Virus record (IMG/VR): IMGVR_UViG_3300020055_001144 | Span: 1-20,285 of that record | Origin: a virus | Length of the DNA stretch: 20,285 nt | Direction: 5' to 3' (one strand) | Notes under the pieces: model-generated | Databases searched by the model: none | What the model saw: only the letters and a program-made list of their open reading frames with translations | Told to the model about the DNA's origin: nothing | Program-made: the position numbers and the translations under genes | In this document: one piece after another, positions 5,504 to 12,363 of the stretch | Position numbering within the stretch: the stretch's first letter is position 1 | Layout: each line of letters starts with the position of its first letter

Positions 5504-5790
5504 TGGCACGAAAACCAAGCGGAGGACTTACCAAGTGGTTTAGAGAGGGGTGGGTAGACATCTCTCGAAAAAGAAAAGGTGGAGGACATCCACCTTGCGG
5601 TAGAAAGTCAGCAAGAGGTAGTAAAGCTGGAGGATATCCAAAATGTGTTCCTGCAAGTAAAGCCGCTAGAATGACAAAAGCGCAAAAGCGTTCTGCCGTA
5701 ACAAGAAAAAGAAGAGCAGGAAATCCAGGTGGTAAGCCTAGAAATGTTGCTACTTTTGCAAAACGAGGTAGAAAGAAAAAAAGGAGGTAA
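5503..5790 (+). CDS. Basic protein with GLTKWF..WVDISR / PKCVPASKAARM motif
   Basis: The 95-residue protein has SGGLTKWFREGWVDISRK at residues 6-23. It then has HPPCGRKSARGSKAGGYPKCVPASKAARMTKAQKRSAV and a Lys/Arg-rich end. The WVDISR and CGR...YPKCVPASKAARM blocks recur with the KVYPSAYANGWLVK block, sometimes as one protein, in phages and large DNA viruses. Here the two are separate genes joined by TAATG. Two Cys (CGR, KCVP) suggest metal binding. A DNA-binding, virion-packaged role is inferred from charge and context only. Confidence 0.85.
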   Translation: MARKPSGGLTKWFREGWVDISRKRKGGGHPPCGRKSARGSKAGGYPKCVPASKAARMTKAQKRSAVTRKRRAGNPGGKPRNVATFAKRGRKKKRR

Positions 5791-5792
5791 TT

Positions 5793-5993
5793 ATGAGCAA
5801 TGCTCATAAACTCAGACAAAAGTCAGAAATGGCAAATGAACTTAAAGCGATTGAAAAAACAATGGCAGAAGTAATTTTTACTCGAAGAAACAGATTAGAA
5901 AAATTAAAAAAACTGAAAGAATATATTACCATGAGGAAATGTACCTTTCGAGATAAGCAATTAAAAAAGCTTATAGGAGAATACAATGGCTAG
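5793..5993 (+). CDS. Small coiled-coil protein
   Basis: The RBS AAGGAGGTAATT sits directly before ATG 5793 and is one of the strongest in the window. The 66-residue product is almost wholly helical and charged (KLRQKSEMANELKAIEKTMAEVIF, then EKLKKLKEYI), so it probably forms a coiled coil. It ends RDKQLKKLIGEYNG. It has less positive charge than its neighbours. It overlaps the next start by 8 nt. I do not recognise the family. Confidence 0.7.
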   Translation: MSNAHKLRQKSEMANELKAIEKTMAEVIFTRRNRLEKLKKLKEYITMRKCTFRDKQLKKLIGEYNG

Positions 5994-6258
5994 AACAGGC
6001 GGATTCTTAAGCGGACCTACTGGAGTACATAGTACTCAGAAGATTCGTAAACACAGACTCAAGCGAGGAGTCACAAGAGACATGAATGCTGCAGCAGGTA
6101 CTTTAGTAAATACAAAAGATGCTTACAGTGTTGGTGCAATGAGATATGGAGCAAGACCTAAAGCAATCGGTCCTAGATTTGGCAAGACTGTTAGACCAAA
6201 ATCAGCAAGATTTGGTAGAGGCGGTGCAGGAAGAATTTTACCAAGAAGAGGTAGATAA
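5986..6258 (+). CDS. Arg/Gly-rich basic protein
   Basis: This 90-residue protein is rich in Arg, Lys and Gly. It opens GGFLSGPTGVHSTQKIRKHRLKRGVTRDM and ends RPKSARFGRGGAGRILPRRGR. It has almost no acidic residues and looks disordered apart from a short central part (YSVGAMRYGARPKAIGPRFG). Such composition fits nucleic-acid binding or packing inside a particle. The RBS TAGGAGAA is 6 bases before the ATG. Its stop overlaps the next ATG (TAATG). Confidence 0.7.
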   Translation: MARTGGFLSGPTGVHSTQKIRKHRLKRGVTRDMNAAAGTLVNTKDAYSVGAMRYGARPKAIGPRFGKTVRPKSARFGRGGAGRILPRRGR

Positions 6259-6506
6259 TGAAAGCAATACTGAGAGGTAATAAAATTATACTCAAAGGTG
6301 GACATACTGATGCTGCTTCTGCTATAAATAGTTGCAAGACTATTATGTCACATTGTCAGATGATACTTGACAATATAGATGAAAATGCAGAAATGATGCC
6401 CACTTGGTGGACAAATAAATTAGCAGTTTCAGAACACGAAGTAGTACAGGCCGCTAACGCACTAGTTAACGGATTGGATGATGACCATGGCTCTGACAGC
6501 GAGTGA
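6258..6506 (+). CDS. Small helical hypothetical protein
   Basis: The 82-residue protein begins with a short beta-hairpin-like stretch (KAILRGNKIILKGG). Helices follow (TDAASAINSCKTIMSHCQMILDNI, then AVSEHEVVQAANALVNGL) with a MMPTWWTNKL linker and an acidic tail. It is mildly acidic and stands out from the basic proteins around it, so it could be a partner that neutralises or chaperones one of them. That role is an inference. Its end overlaps the next gene by 20 nt. Confidence 0.7.
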   Translation: MKAILRGNKIILKGGHTDAASAINSCKTIMSHCQMILDNIDENAEMMPTWWTNKLAVSEHEVVQAANALVNGLDDDHGSDSE

Positions 6507-6831
6507 GAAATCTAGATTAAAACGAGCAGGACTAACTCGATTAAATAGTCCAAAAAGAACTCCTAATCATAAAACAAAGAAAGCTGTAGTAGCTGTTCGT
6601 GTTGGGGGTAAAGTAAAAATAATTAGATTCGGTGCGCAAGGCATGGGTCATAATTATAGTCCAGAAGCAAGAAAAAGTTTCAAAGCAAGACACGCTAAGA
6701 ATATTCGTAAGGGTAAATCTTCAGCAGCTTACTGGGCAAATAAAGTCTTTTGGGCAGGCAAAGGCGGTTCTAAAAAACGACCACCTAAATCCCAAAAGCA
6801 TGTTAAAGGAATTAAACGAAGAAGGAGATAA
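6487..6831 (+). CDS. Basic protein with SFKARHAKNI..AAYWANKVFW motif
   Basis: I start at ATG 6487 (MALTASEKSRLKRAGL); ATG 6478 or 6481 would add a few residues overlapping the previous gene. The 114-residue product has KVKIIRFGAQGMGHNYSPEARKSFKARHAKNI and GKSSAAYWANKVFWAG. This FGaQG...KSFKARH.KNI..GK.SAAYWANK signature is widespread in phages and large viruses as a domain of unknown function (DUF6321-like, from memory). It ends in a Lys/Arg tail. Its position near the terminase suggests a DNA-packaging or virion role, which is not demonstrated. Confidence 0.8.
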   Translation: MALTASEKSRLKRAGLTRLNSPKRTPNHKTKKAVVAVRVGGKVKIIRFGAQGMGHNYSPEARKSFKARHAKNIRKGKSSAAYWANKVFWAGKGGSKKRPPKSQKHVKGIKRRRR

Positions 6832-6833
6832 AT

Positions 6834-7070
6834 ATGGCGGTACCTACTATAGATGGCAGAAAACTTTGGTTAGAAGAAGGTTTAGTGCATGGTGGTAATT
6901 TTTTAGCAAAGATGATTTCGGAAGAAGCAAAAAGACCTCTTTCGAGTGCAGAACTAAAATTTAAACACTTAGCAGCCGCTTATATTTATCTTTACGAGAA
7001 AGCAAAAGACGCTGGAGTTTTAAACGAAAGTGATGAAGAATTTATTTTTAACAACGAGACTATACATTGA
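6834..7070 (+). CDS. Small helical protein before TerL; weak TerS candidate
   Basis: The RBS AAGGAGAT precedes ATG 6834. The 78-residue product has a short N-terminal part (AVPTIDGRKLWLEEGLVHGG) and long helices (SSAELKFKHLAAAYIYLYEKAKDAG), ending acidic (ESDEEFIFNNETIH). Terminase small subunits normally sit just upstream of TerL, and this is the gene in that place. But it lacks a clear helix-turn-helix and is much shorter than usual TerS proteins, so the call rests on position only. Its TGA overlaps the TTG start of TerL. Confidence 0.65.
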   Translation: MAVPTIDGRKLWLEEGLVHGGNFLAKMISEEAKRPLSSAELKFKHLAAAYIYLYEKAKDAGVLNESDEEFIFNNETIH

Positions 7071-8365
7071 TAAATATTAGTAGATTAGATATTGACTCAG
7101 AAAATCTGATGAAATTCGATGATCGTAGATTTATTAAGTTACCTATTGAAGGTTATATGGAGTTGCTGGGTATTAATCCTAATACTAGTCAAACAGCAAT
7201 AATTAATGCAATAAACAATCCTAAATATCGTTTTATTACTGCCGCTGTTTCTAGAAGACAGGGTAAAACTTATATTGCAAATATTATTGGTCAGTTAATT
7301 ACTTTAATTCCAGGTGCTAATGTTTTACTTATGTCACCTAACTATTCCTTATCGCAAATTTCTTTTGATTTGCAAAGACAATTAATCAAGCATTTTGATT
7401 TGGAGGTATTACGAGATAATGCAAAAGATAAAGTTATTGAACTATCGAATCATAGTACGATTCGTATGGGTTCCGTTAACCAAGTTGATTCGGTCGTGGG
7501 TAGGTCTTATGACCTCATCATATTTGACGAGGCCGCTCTCGTTGACGGGCGGGATGCTTTCAATGTTGCGCTCAGGCCCACACTAGACAAGGATAATTCA
7601 AAAGCACTCTTTATATCTACGCCAAGGGGTAGAAATAATTGGTTTGCAGAATTTTGGCATCGTGGTTTTTCAGACGAATATCCTGAGTGGGCTTCTATAC
7701 GAGCAACTTACCACGAGAATCCTAGATTATCAGAATCAGATATAAGTGAAGCAAAGAAAACAATGTCTGAAGCTGAATTTAACCAAGAGTATATGGCTGA
7801 CTTTAATGTCTTTGAAGGGCAGGTATGGGCATTTAATCACGAGGAATGTGTAGCAGATTTATCTGAACTAGAAACTAGTAGAATGGATATATTTGCAGGA
7901 ATGGACGTTGGGTACAAAGACCCGACCGCTTTCTGTGTAATCGCATATGATTGGGACACAGAAAAATATTACTTACTAGACGAATATTTAGATTCTGAAA
8001 GAACTACAGAACAGCACGCAATGGAAATTCGTAAACTTATTGAAAAGTGGAATATAGATTATATTTACATTGATTCTGCAGCGCAACAAACTCGTTTTGA
8101 CTTTGCACAGAACTATGATATTACTACTATTAATGCGAAAAAATCAATACTAGATGGTATTGGACAAGTGGCTGGAATTGTAGACAATGATAAACTTATT
8201 GTACATCAATCATGTAAAGAATCACTAACAAGTTTAGACCAGTATCAATGGGACCCAAATCCAAATTTATTAAAAGAAAAACCAAAACATAACTATGCCT
8301 CTCACATGGCAGATGCCATTCGTTATGCACTCTATTCATTTGAGACAAGCGCCACTACATTTTAA
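7067..8365 (+). CDS. terL: Terminase large subunit
   Basis: The 432-residue DNA-packaging motor has the two expected domains. The ATPase part shows Walker A SRRQGKT (residues 62-68), Walker B LIIFDE (D154, E155) and the coupling STPRG segment. The RNase H-like nuclease part shows metal-binding D280 (GMDVGYKDP), D336 (YIDSAA) and D416 (HMADAIRYAL). Both active centres look intact, and the length is normal. It cuts concatemeric DNA and pumps it through the portal. The start is uncertain: TTG 7067 overlaps the previous stop (TTGA), while the first ATG is at 7109 without a clear RBS. Both leave the Walker A region intact. It is the last gene before the next promoter. Confidence 0.97.
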   Translation: MINISRLDIDSENLMKFDDRRFIKLPIEGYMELLGINPNTSQTAIINAINNPKYRFITAAVSRRQGKTYIANIIGQLITLIPGANVLLMSPNYSLSQISFDLQRQLIKHFDLEVLRDNAKDKVIELSNHSTIRMGSVNQVDSVVGRSYDLIIFDEAALVDGRDAFNVALRPTLDKDNSKALFISTPRGRNNWFAEFWHRGFSDEYPEWASIRATYHENPRLSESDISEAKKTMSEAEFNQEYMADFNVFEGQVWAFNHEECVADLSELETSRMDIFAGMDVGYKDPTAFCVIAYDWDTEKYYLLDEYLDSERTTEQHAMEIRKLIEKWNIDYIYIDSAAQQTRFDFAQNYDITTINAKKSILDGIGQVAGIVDNDKLIVHQSCKESLTSLDQYQWDPNPNLLKEKPKHNYASHMADAIRYALYSFETSATTF

Positions 8366-8387
8366 TAACCCCTTGAAAAAATAGTTC

Positions 8388-8416
8388 TTGACATACGCTC
8401 AAAATTTTGTTAAAAT
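8388..8416 (+). promoter_or_regulatory. Near-consensus sigma70 promoter for structural genes
   Basis: TTGACA (8388-8393), a 17-base spacer and TAAAAT (8411-8416, one mismatch to TATAAT) fill the gap between the TerL stop (8365) and the HNH start (8437). Transcription would begin near 8423. This also shows that the HNH gene starts at ATG 8437, not at an upstream TTG (8407) lying inside the promoter. It likely drives the head and tail genes. Confidence 0.85.
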
Positions 8417-8436
8417 TCTATTATACAAGTAGGTTT

Positions 8437-8808
8437 ATGACTTTAAAAAGAGATTTAGTTAAATATGTTCGTGACAAAGCCAAGTCGAAATATAAAAAAG
8501 AGACGGAATGTTACATTTGCGGAAGTACAGAAAATCTGGACTTTCATCACTTTTACGGACTAACTGAGTTATTAGAATGGTGGATGAATAAAAATAACAT
8601 CACCATTGAAACCGAGGAAGAAATATTAGCACTTCGTGAACAATTTATAAAGGAAAACGAAGAACAAGTTTACAACCATGCTGTTACACTATGTCATGCA
8701 CATCATCTTAGATTGCATCAAATATATGGAAAACGCCCAAAATTGGTAACAGCACAAAAACAAGAGAGATGGGTAGGAATACAACGAGATAAATATGGCA
8801 TGGTATGA
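8437..8808 (+). CDS. HNH endonuclease
   Basis: The 123-residue protein has the Cys4-type HNH layout: C25-x-x-C28 (ECYICGS), LDFHHFYGL with H37-H38, and a distant CHAHHLRLH with C86, H87, H89 and H90. About 40 acidic, helical residues separate the His pair from the last Cys, so this is a long-loop variant. HNH proteins beside terminase and portal genes are known to work with TerL in HK97-like packaging, so a DNA-cutting role in packaging is the best reading; a free homing enzyme is the alternative. SD AAGTAGG is close to ATG 8437. It overlaps the portal gene by 14 nt. Confidence 0.88.
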   Translation: MTLKRDLVKYVRDKAKSKYKKETECYICGSTENLDFHHFYGLTELLEWWMNKNNITIETEEEILALREQFIKENEEQVYNHAVTLCHAHHLRLHQIYGKRPKLVTAQKQERWVGIQRDKYGMV

Positions 8809-10009
8809 TTTTTTACTAGGAAGGCAAGAAAAGGATTTTGAAAAAGAAAATCCTGCTCAATATGTCATTTCTAGAGATCAAGGTATCACTATTGATACCC
8901 GTGAAAATGTCACGAATTACAGAAATGCTTACGAAACATTAGAAGTCGTAAACCGAGCAGTTAACATGATAGTGGATGACTCTGCGGAAATACCTTTTGA
9001 TGTAGGCGAAAAAATAGTTGGACTAAATTCTATTAAAAAAGACCTTAGAAGAACTAGAGTAGACTTACTTTTAAATAAAGAGCCTAATCCATTTCAAGAT
9101 GTAAGTACATTTAAAAGAAATTTGATAATTGACTTACTGATTGATGGAAATATCTTTGTTTATTTTGATGGTGCTCATCTGTACCATCTTCCAGCAGACC
9201 ATGTAACAATACATAGTGATGATAAGACATATATAGAAAAATTTACTTATGACCACAGTATTGATTACAGTCCTAGTGAGATAATTCATATCAAAGAAAA
9301 CAGTTTTAATTCTATTTATAGAGGAGTACCGAGACTAAAACCAGCTTTTAGAACCATGCAATTAATGGGAAGCATGAGAAAGTTTCAGGATAACTTCTTT
9401 AAAAATGGAGCTATACCAGGATTGGTATTAAAGTCACCAAACACTCTTTCTGAGAAAATCAAAGAAAGAATGTTACAGGCTTGGATTGCTAGATACAATC
9501 CACAGTCTGGTGGAAGAAGACCACTATTTTTAGATGGTGGGTTAGAGGTAGAAAACCTAAGTGAAATTAATTTTAAAAATTTAGATTTCCAAGAAGCTAT
9601 TAAGGATAATGAAAAAGTAATTCTTAAAGCATTAGGTATTCCACCAATTTTAATGGATAGTGGTAACAATGCAAATTTGCGACCTAACCACCGTCTTTAT
9701 TATTTAGAAACCATACTACCTATTGTTAATAAAATAGCGTATGCTTTCGAGAGATACTTCGGTTTCAAACTTGATGAGAATGTATCAGGTATTCCTGCTC
9801 TACAACCAGAGTTAAGAGACCAAGCAGGCTATTATGCCACACTTGTGAACACTGGAATAATGACACCGAATGAAGCAAGGGAGGCGTTAAGGCTTGAGAA
9901 GATCAACGGATTTGATACACCAAGAGTTCCTGCAAATATCGCAGGCTCTGCAGCAAATCCCGAAGAAGGTGGTAGACCACAAGAAACACCGCCTAGCGAG
10001 GAACAGTAA
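8795..10009 (+). CDS. Portal protein (HK97 type)
   Basis: The 404-residue protein matches the HK97-like portal family in order. The N-terminal part has TLEVVNRAVNMIVDDSAEIPF. DLLIDGNIFVYF follows, then the wing (LYHLPADHVTIHSDD). Next come HIKENSFNSIYRGVPRLKPA, the stem region (KFQDNFFKNGAIPGLVL), and LKALGIPPILMDSGNNANLRPNHRLYYLETILPIVNKI with PELRDQAGYYATLVNTGIMTPNEARE. These last blocks (GIPP, N....R.FY..ti.P, N.G..T.NE.R) are diagnostic. It forms the dodecameric ring at one head vertex through which DNA passes. The C-terminal tail is Pro/Glu-rich and probably disordered. Confidence 0.95.
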   Translation: MAWYDFLLGRQEKDFEKENPAQYVISRDQGITIDTRENVTNYRNAYETLEVVNRAVNMIVDDSAEIPFDVGEKIVGLNSIKKDLRRTRVDLLLNKEPNPFQDVSTFKRNLIIDLLIDGNIFVYFDGAHLYHLPADHVTIHSDDKTYIEKFTYDHSIDYSPSEIIHIKENSFNSIYRGVPRLKPAFRTMQLMGSMRKFQDNFFKNGAIPGLVLKSPNTLSEKIKERMLQAWIARYNPQSGGRRPLFLDGGLEVENLSEINFKNLDFQEAIKDNEKVILKALGIPPILMDSGNNANLRPNHRLYYLETILPIVNKIAYAFERYFGFKLDENVSGIPALQPELRDQAGYYATLVNTGIMTPNEAREALRLEKINGFDTPRVPANIAGSAANPEEGGRPQETPPSEEQ

Positions 10010-10272
10010 TGACAAAAGACATGATGATAAAGGCTTTGTCCGATTTTATGGTAAAAAATAAAGTTCAAACAATGGACTTAGCTGAGTACAAAAGTTATGG
10101 CAACGATGTACCTGTCAAAGACTATTTGCTTAGAAGAGCATTTGGTTCGTGGAACAGAGTATTATCACAAGTTGCTAAAAGACATCCTGTCCCAGCTCCA
10201 GTCGTTAAAAAGGAAGTGAAAAAAGTAACTCCTAAAAAGACTGTGAAAAAGGAAGTTAAAGATGTCGAATAA
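10009..10272 (+). CDS. Small protein with homing-endonuclease-associated-repeat-like motif
   Basis: The 87-residue protein has an N-terminal helical domain (residues 1-58) with YKSYGNDVPVKDYLLRRAFGSWNRVLSQV. The FGSWN..L pattern (45-49) resembles the homing-endonuclease-associated repeat, a DNA-binding add-on usually fused to HNH enzymes. A low-complexity Lys/Val/Pro tail follows (KKEVKKVTPKKTVKKEVK). If the match is right, this is a stand-alone version placed two genes after the HNH. It overlaps portal (TAATG) and the next gene. Its position between portal and protease is also where small head proteins sit. Confidence 0.6.
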   Translation: MTKDMMIKALSDFMVKNKVQTMDLAEYKSYGNDVPVKDYLLRRAFGSWNRVLSQVAKRHPVPAPVVKKEVKKVTPKKTVKKEVKDVE

Positions 10273-12316
10273 AATTTATCACTGGACGAGTACCTTCAAA
10301 ACTTTAGGCGAAACTGATGATGGTGGAATAAACATCAAAGGTTCTGCAAGTACAAATGCACTAGATAGAGCTGGCGATATTATCGAAACAGAAGCATGGA
10401 CAAAAGGCGGTTTAGAGAATTTTAAATCTAATCCAATTATTCTTTTTAACCATGACTATAATAAGCCTATCGGTAGAGCAACAAGTTTAGAAGTCACTGA
10501 CAAAGGTTTAGATATTACTGCAAAAATATCTAAAGCAGCTGGTGATATTACTCATTTAGTGAAAGATGGAGTCCTTGGAGCATTTTCTGTTGGTTTCAGA
10601 TGCAAGGATTCTGAATATATGACTGAAACCGATGGATATAAAATAAAGGACGCGGAGCTTTTCGAAGTTTCTGTAGTATCAGTGCCTTGCAACCAAGGGG
10701 CAACCTTTGGATTAGCAAAATCATTTGATTCTATGGAAGAATACAGAAGCTACCAAAAAGAAATTTTACAGGCTAACTCAACCGCAGCAGCAGACGCTGT
10801 TAAAATTGAGCAGCCAAGCGAGGAGAAATCCTCATCAACGGAGACTGATATGTCAGAAGAAAAGAAATCTCCTGAAACTTCAATCGACTTGGAAGCATTT
10901 GCAAAAAAAGTAGCAGAAGATACTGCAGCTAAGATTGCAATGAAGCAAGCCGAAGCAAAAGCAGCAGAAGAAAAAGCAAAACAAGAGCAGGCTGAAAAGC
11001 AAGCTCAAGTGGAAGCTGAAGAAAAGGCTGCTCAAGAAGCAAAACAGGAAGAGCAAAAAACAGTTATCGAAGCTGGACTATCAGGCGCTGAAAGACTAAT
11101 GGATGATGTCGAGAAAAGAGTTAACGAAAAACAAGAAGATCTTGCAAAAGTAGTTAAGGAACTCGAAAAATCATTAGCTGAGAAGTCAGAAGAAATCATG
11201 AGTATTCGTGAATCAAAAAGACATTTCTCAGACAGACAAGGTCAAGGCGACTGGAAAAAAGCTTACGAGAACGATATTATTGATGCAAAATTTGCTGGTT
11301 TAGCAACTGGTAAAGGCTGGGACAATGATTATGCAAAAGGAATAATGCAAAAAGTGAACGAACATTCAGGTGTTCAAGTATCTTCAGCTGACTTTGAGCA
11401 AATCGTTTCAACTAACATCGAAAGAGATATTCAGAACGAATTGGTATTAGCACCTCTATTTAGAGAAATCCCAATGACTTCTGCTAATATGATTATACCA
11501 ATCTTACCAGATAGCGGTTATGCTGAATTTGCTTCAGCTCAAACAGCTGCTGGTTCATCACCACATGGTAACTTAGCCTCAAGAGGCGACACTTATGGTT
11601 CACCATTTGGAGGTGTTGATTTAACAGAAAGAACTCTTTCAACTAAAAAACTTATCTCACAATCTTACTTAGGTAACGAGACTGAAGAAGATGCAATTAT
11701 GCCAATACTTCCTTTAATTAGAGAGTCAATGGTAAGATCACACGCTAGAGCAATTGAAAATGCTGTCTTAGCTGGTGACGATGCTGACGGTGCTTTTGGT
11801 ACTGGCGGTGCTTCTTTCGAAGGTCTATTACACTTAGCAAGAAATGACAGTGACTATACACAACCATCAGGAACATTTGCTTCTGGTGACAGTGTAACAG
11901 CTGCTGACTTACTTGCAATGAGAAAGAATATGGGTAAATATGGTGTTAACCCTAATGATGTTGTTTACATCGTATCACAAGATGTATACTACAATCTATT
12001 AGAAGATGCTGAGTTCCAAGATGCTAACCTAGTTGGCGACATGGCTACTAAGCTAAGTGGTGAAATCGGACAGGTATTCGGTTCAAGAGTACTATTATGT
12101 GACGAGTTCGCAACTAAAGCAGCAGGCAAATTTAACGCTATCGCAGTTTATACAAGAAACTATGTAATGCCAAGATTAAGAGGTGTTACAATTGAGTCAG
12201 ACTACGAAGTAGCTAACCAAAGAAGAGTCCTTGTGGCTTCACAAAGACTTGGTTTCATCGATTTAATTGATGGCGCAACTTCAAAATGGGCACAAATGTA
12301 TAAAGCTTCTGCTTAA
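10262..12316 (+). CDS. Fused prohead protease - scaffold - major capsid protein
   Basis: The 684-residue polyprotein holds three parts normally encoded separately. Residues 1-160 are an HK97-type prohead protease (U35): LDRAGDIIE, catalytic H64 (ILFNHDYNKPIG), S109 (GAFSVGFR) and E135 (FEVSVVSVP). Residues about 190-330 are a Glu/Lys/Ala/Gln-rich coiled coil acting as scaffold or delta domain. Residues about 365-684 are an HK97-fold capsid domain (NIERDIQNELVLAPLFREIPM; VVYIVSQDVYYNLLEDAEF; NYVMPRLRGVTIESDYEV). The protease should cut itself and the scaffold free during maturation. An internal ATG at 10850 (Met197) with its own SD could make scaffold-capsid alone. A hairpin terminator follows the gene. 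RBS GGAAG is at 10251-10255. Confidence 0.93.
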   Translation: MSNKIYHWTSTFKTLGETDDGGINIKGSASTNALDRAGDIIETEAWTKGGLENFKSNPIILFNHDYNKPIGRATSLEVTDKGLDITAKISKAAGDITHLVKDGVLGAFSVGFRCKDSEYMTETDGYKIKDAELFEVSVVSVPCNQGATFGLAKSFDSMEEYRSYQKEILQANSTAAADAVKIEQPSEEKSSSTETDMSEEKKSPETSIDLEAFAKKVAEDTAAKIAMKQAEAKAAEEKAKQEQAEKQAQVEAEEKAAQEAKQEEQKTVIEAGLSGAERLMDDVEKRVNEKQEDLAKVVKELEKSLAEKSEEIMSIRESKRHFSDRQGQGDWKKAYENDIIDAKFAGLATGKGWDNDYAKGIMQKVNEHSGVQVSSADFEQIVSTNIERDIQNELVLAPLFREIPMTSANMIIPILPDSGYAEFASAQTAAGSSPHGNLASRGDTYGSPFGGVDLTERTLSTKKLISQSYLGNETEEDAIMPILPLIRESMVRSHARAIENAVLAGDDADGAFGTGGASFEGLLHLARNDSDYTQPSGTFASGDSVTAADLLAMRKNMGKYGVNPNDVVYIVSQDVYYNLLEDAEFQDANLVGDMATKLSGEIGQVFGSRVLLCDEFATKAAGKFNAIAVYTRNYVMPRLRGVTIESDYEVANQRRVLVASQRLGFIDLIDGATSKWAQMYKASA
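10840..10852 (+). promoter_or_regulatory. Internal RBS and start inside capsid polyprotein
   Basis: GGAG (10840-10843) lies 6 bases before an in-frame ATG (10850-10852), which is Met197 of the polyprotein, exactly between the protease domain and the coiled coil. Another AGGAG is at 10821-10825. Start here would yield a 488-residue scaffold-capsid product, as lambda makes Nu3 from inside gene C. Inferred from sequence only. Confidence 0.6.
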
Positions 12317-12330
12317 TACTATGATGGTTT

Positions 12331-12359
12331 TGGTGGGTTTCCTTAAACCCACCACTTTT
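12331..12359 (+). terminator. Rho-independent terminator after capsid gene
   Basis: TGGTGGGTTT (12331-12340) pairs perfectly with AAACCCACCA (12345-12354) around a CCTT loop, followed by CTTTTA. It lies between the capsid stop and the next ATG (12364). The T-run is short, so it is likely a partial terminator that keeps capsid mRNA more abundant than the connector and tail message, or a 3' stabilising end. Confidence 0.85.
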
Positions 12360-12363
12360 AACT

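Noticed and set aside
8407-8436. TTG 8407 as the start of the HNH gene
   Set aside because: It is inside the promoter, upstream of the expected transcript start; ATG 8437 has an SD-like AAGTAGG.
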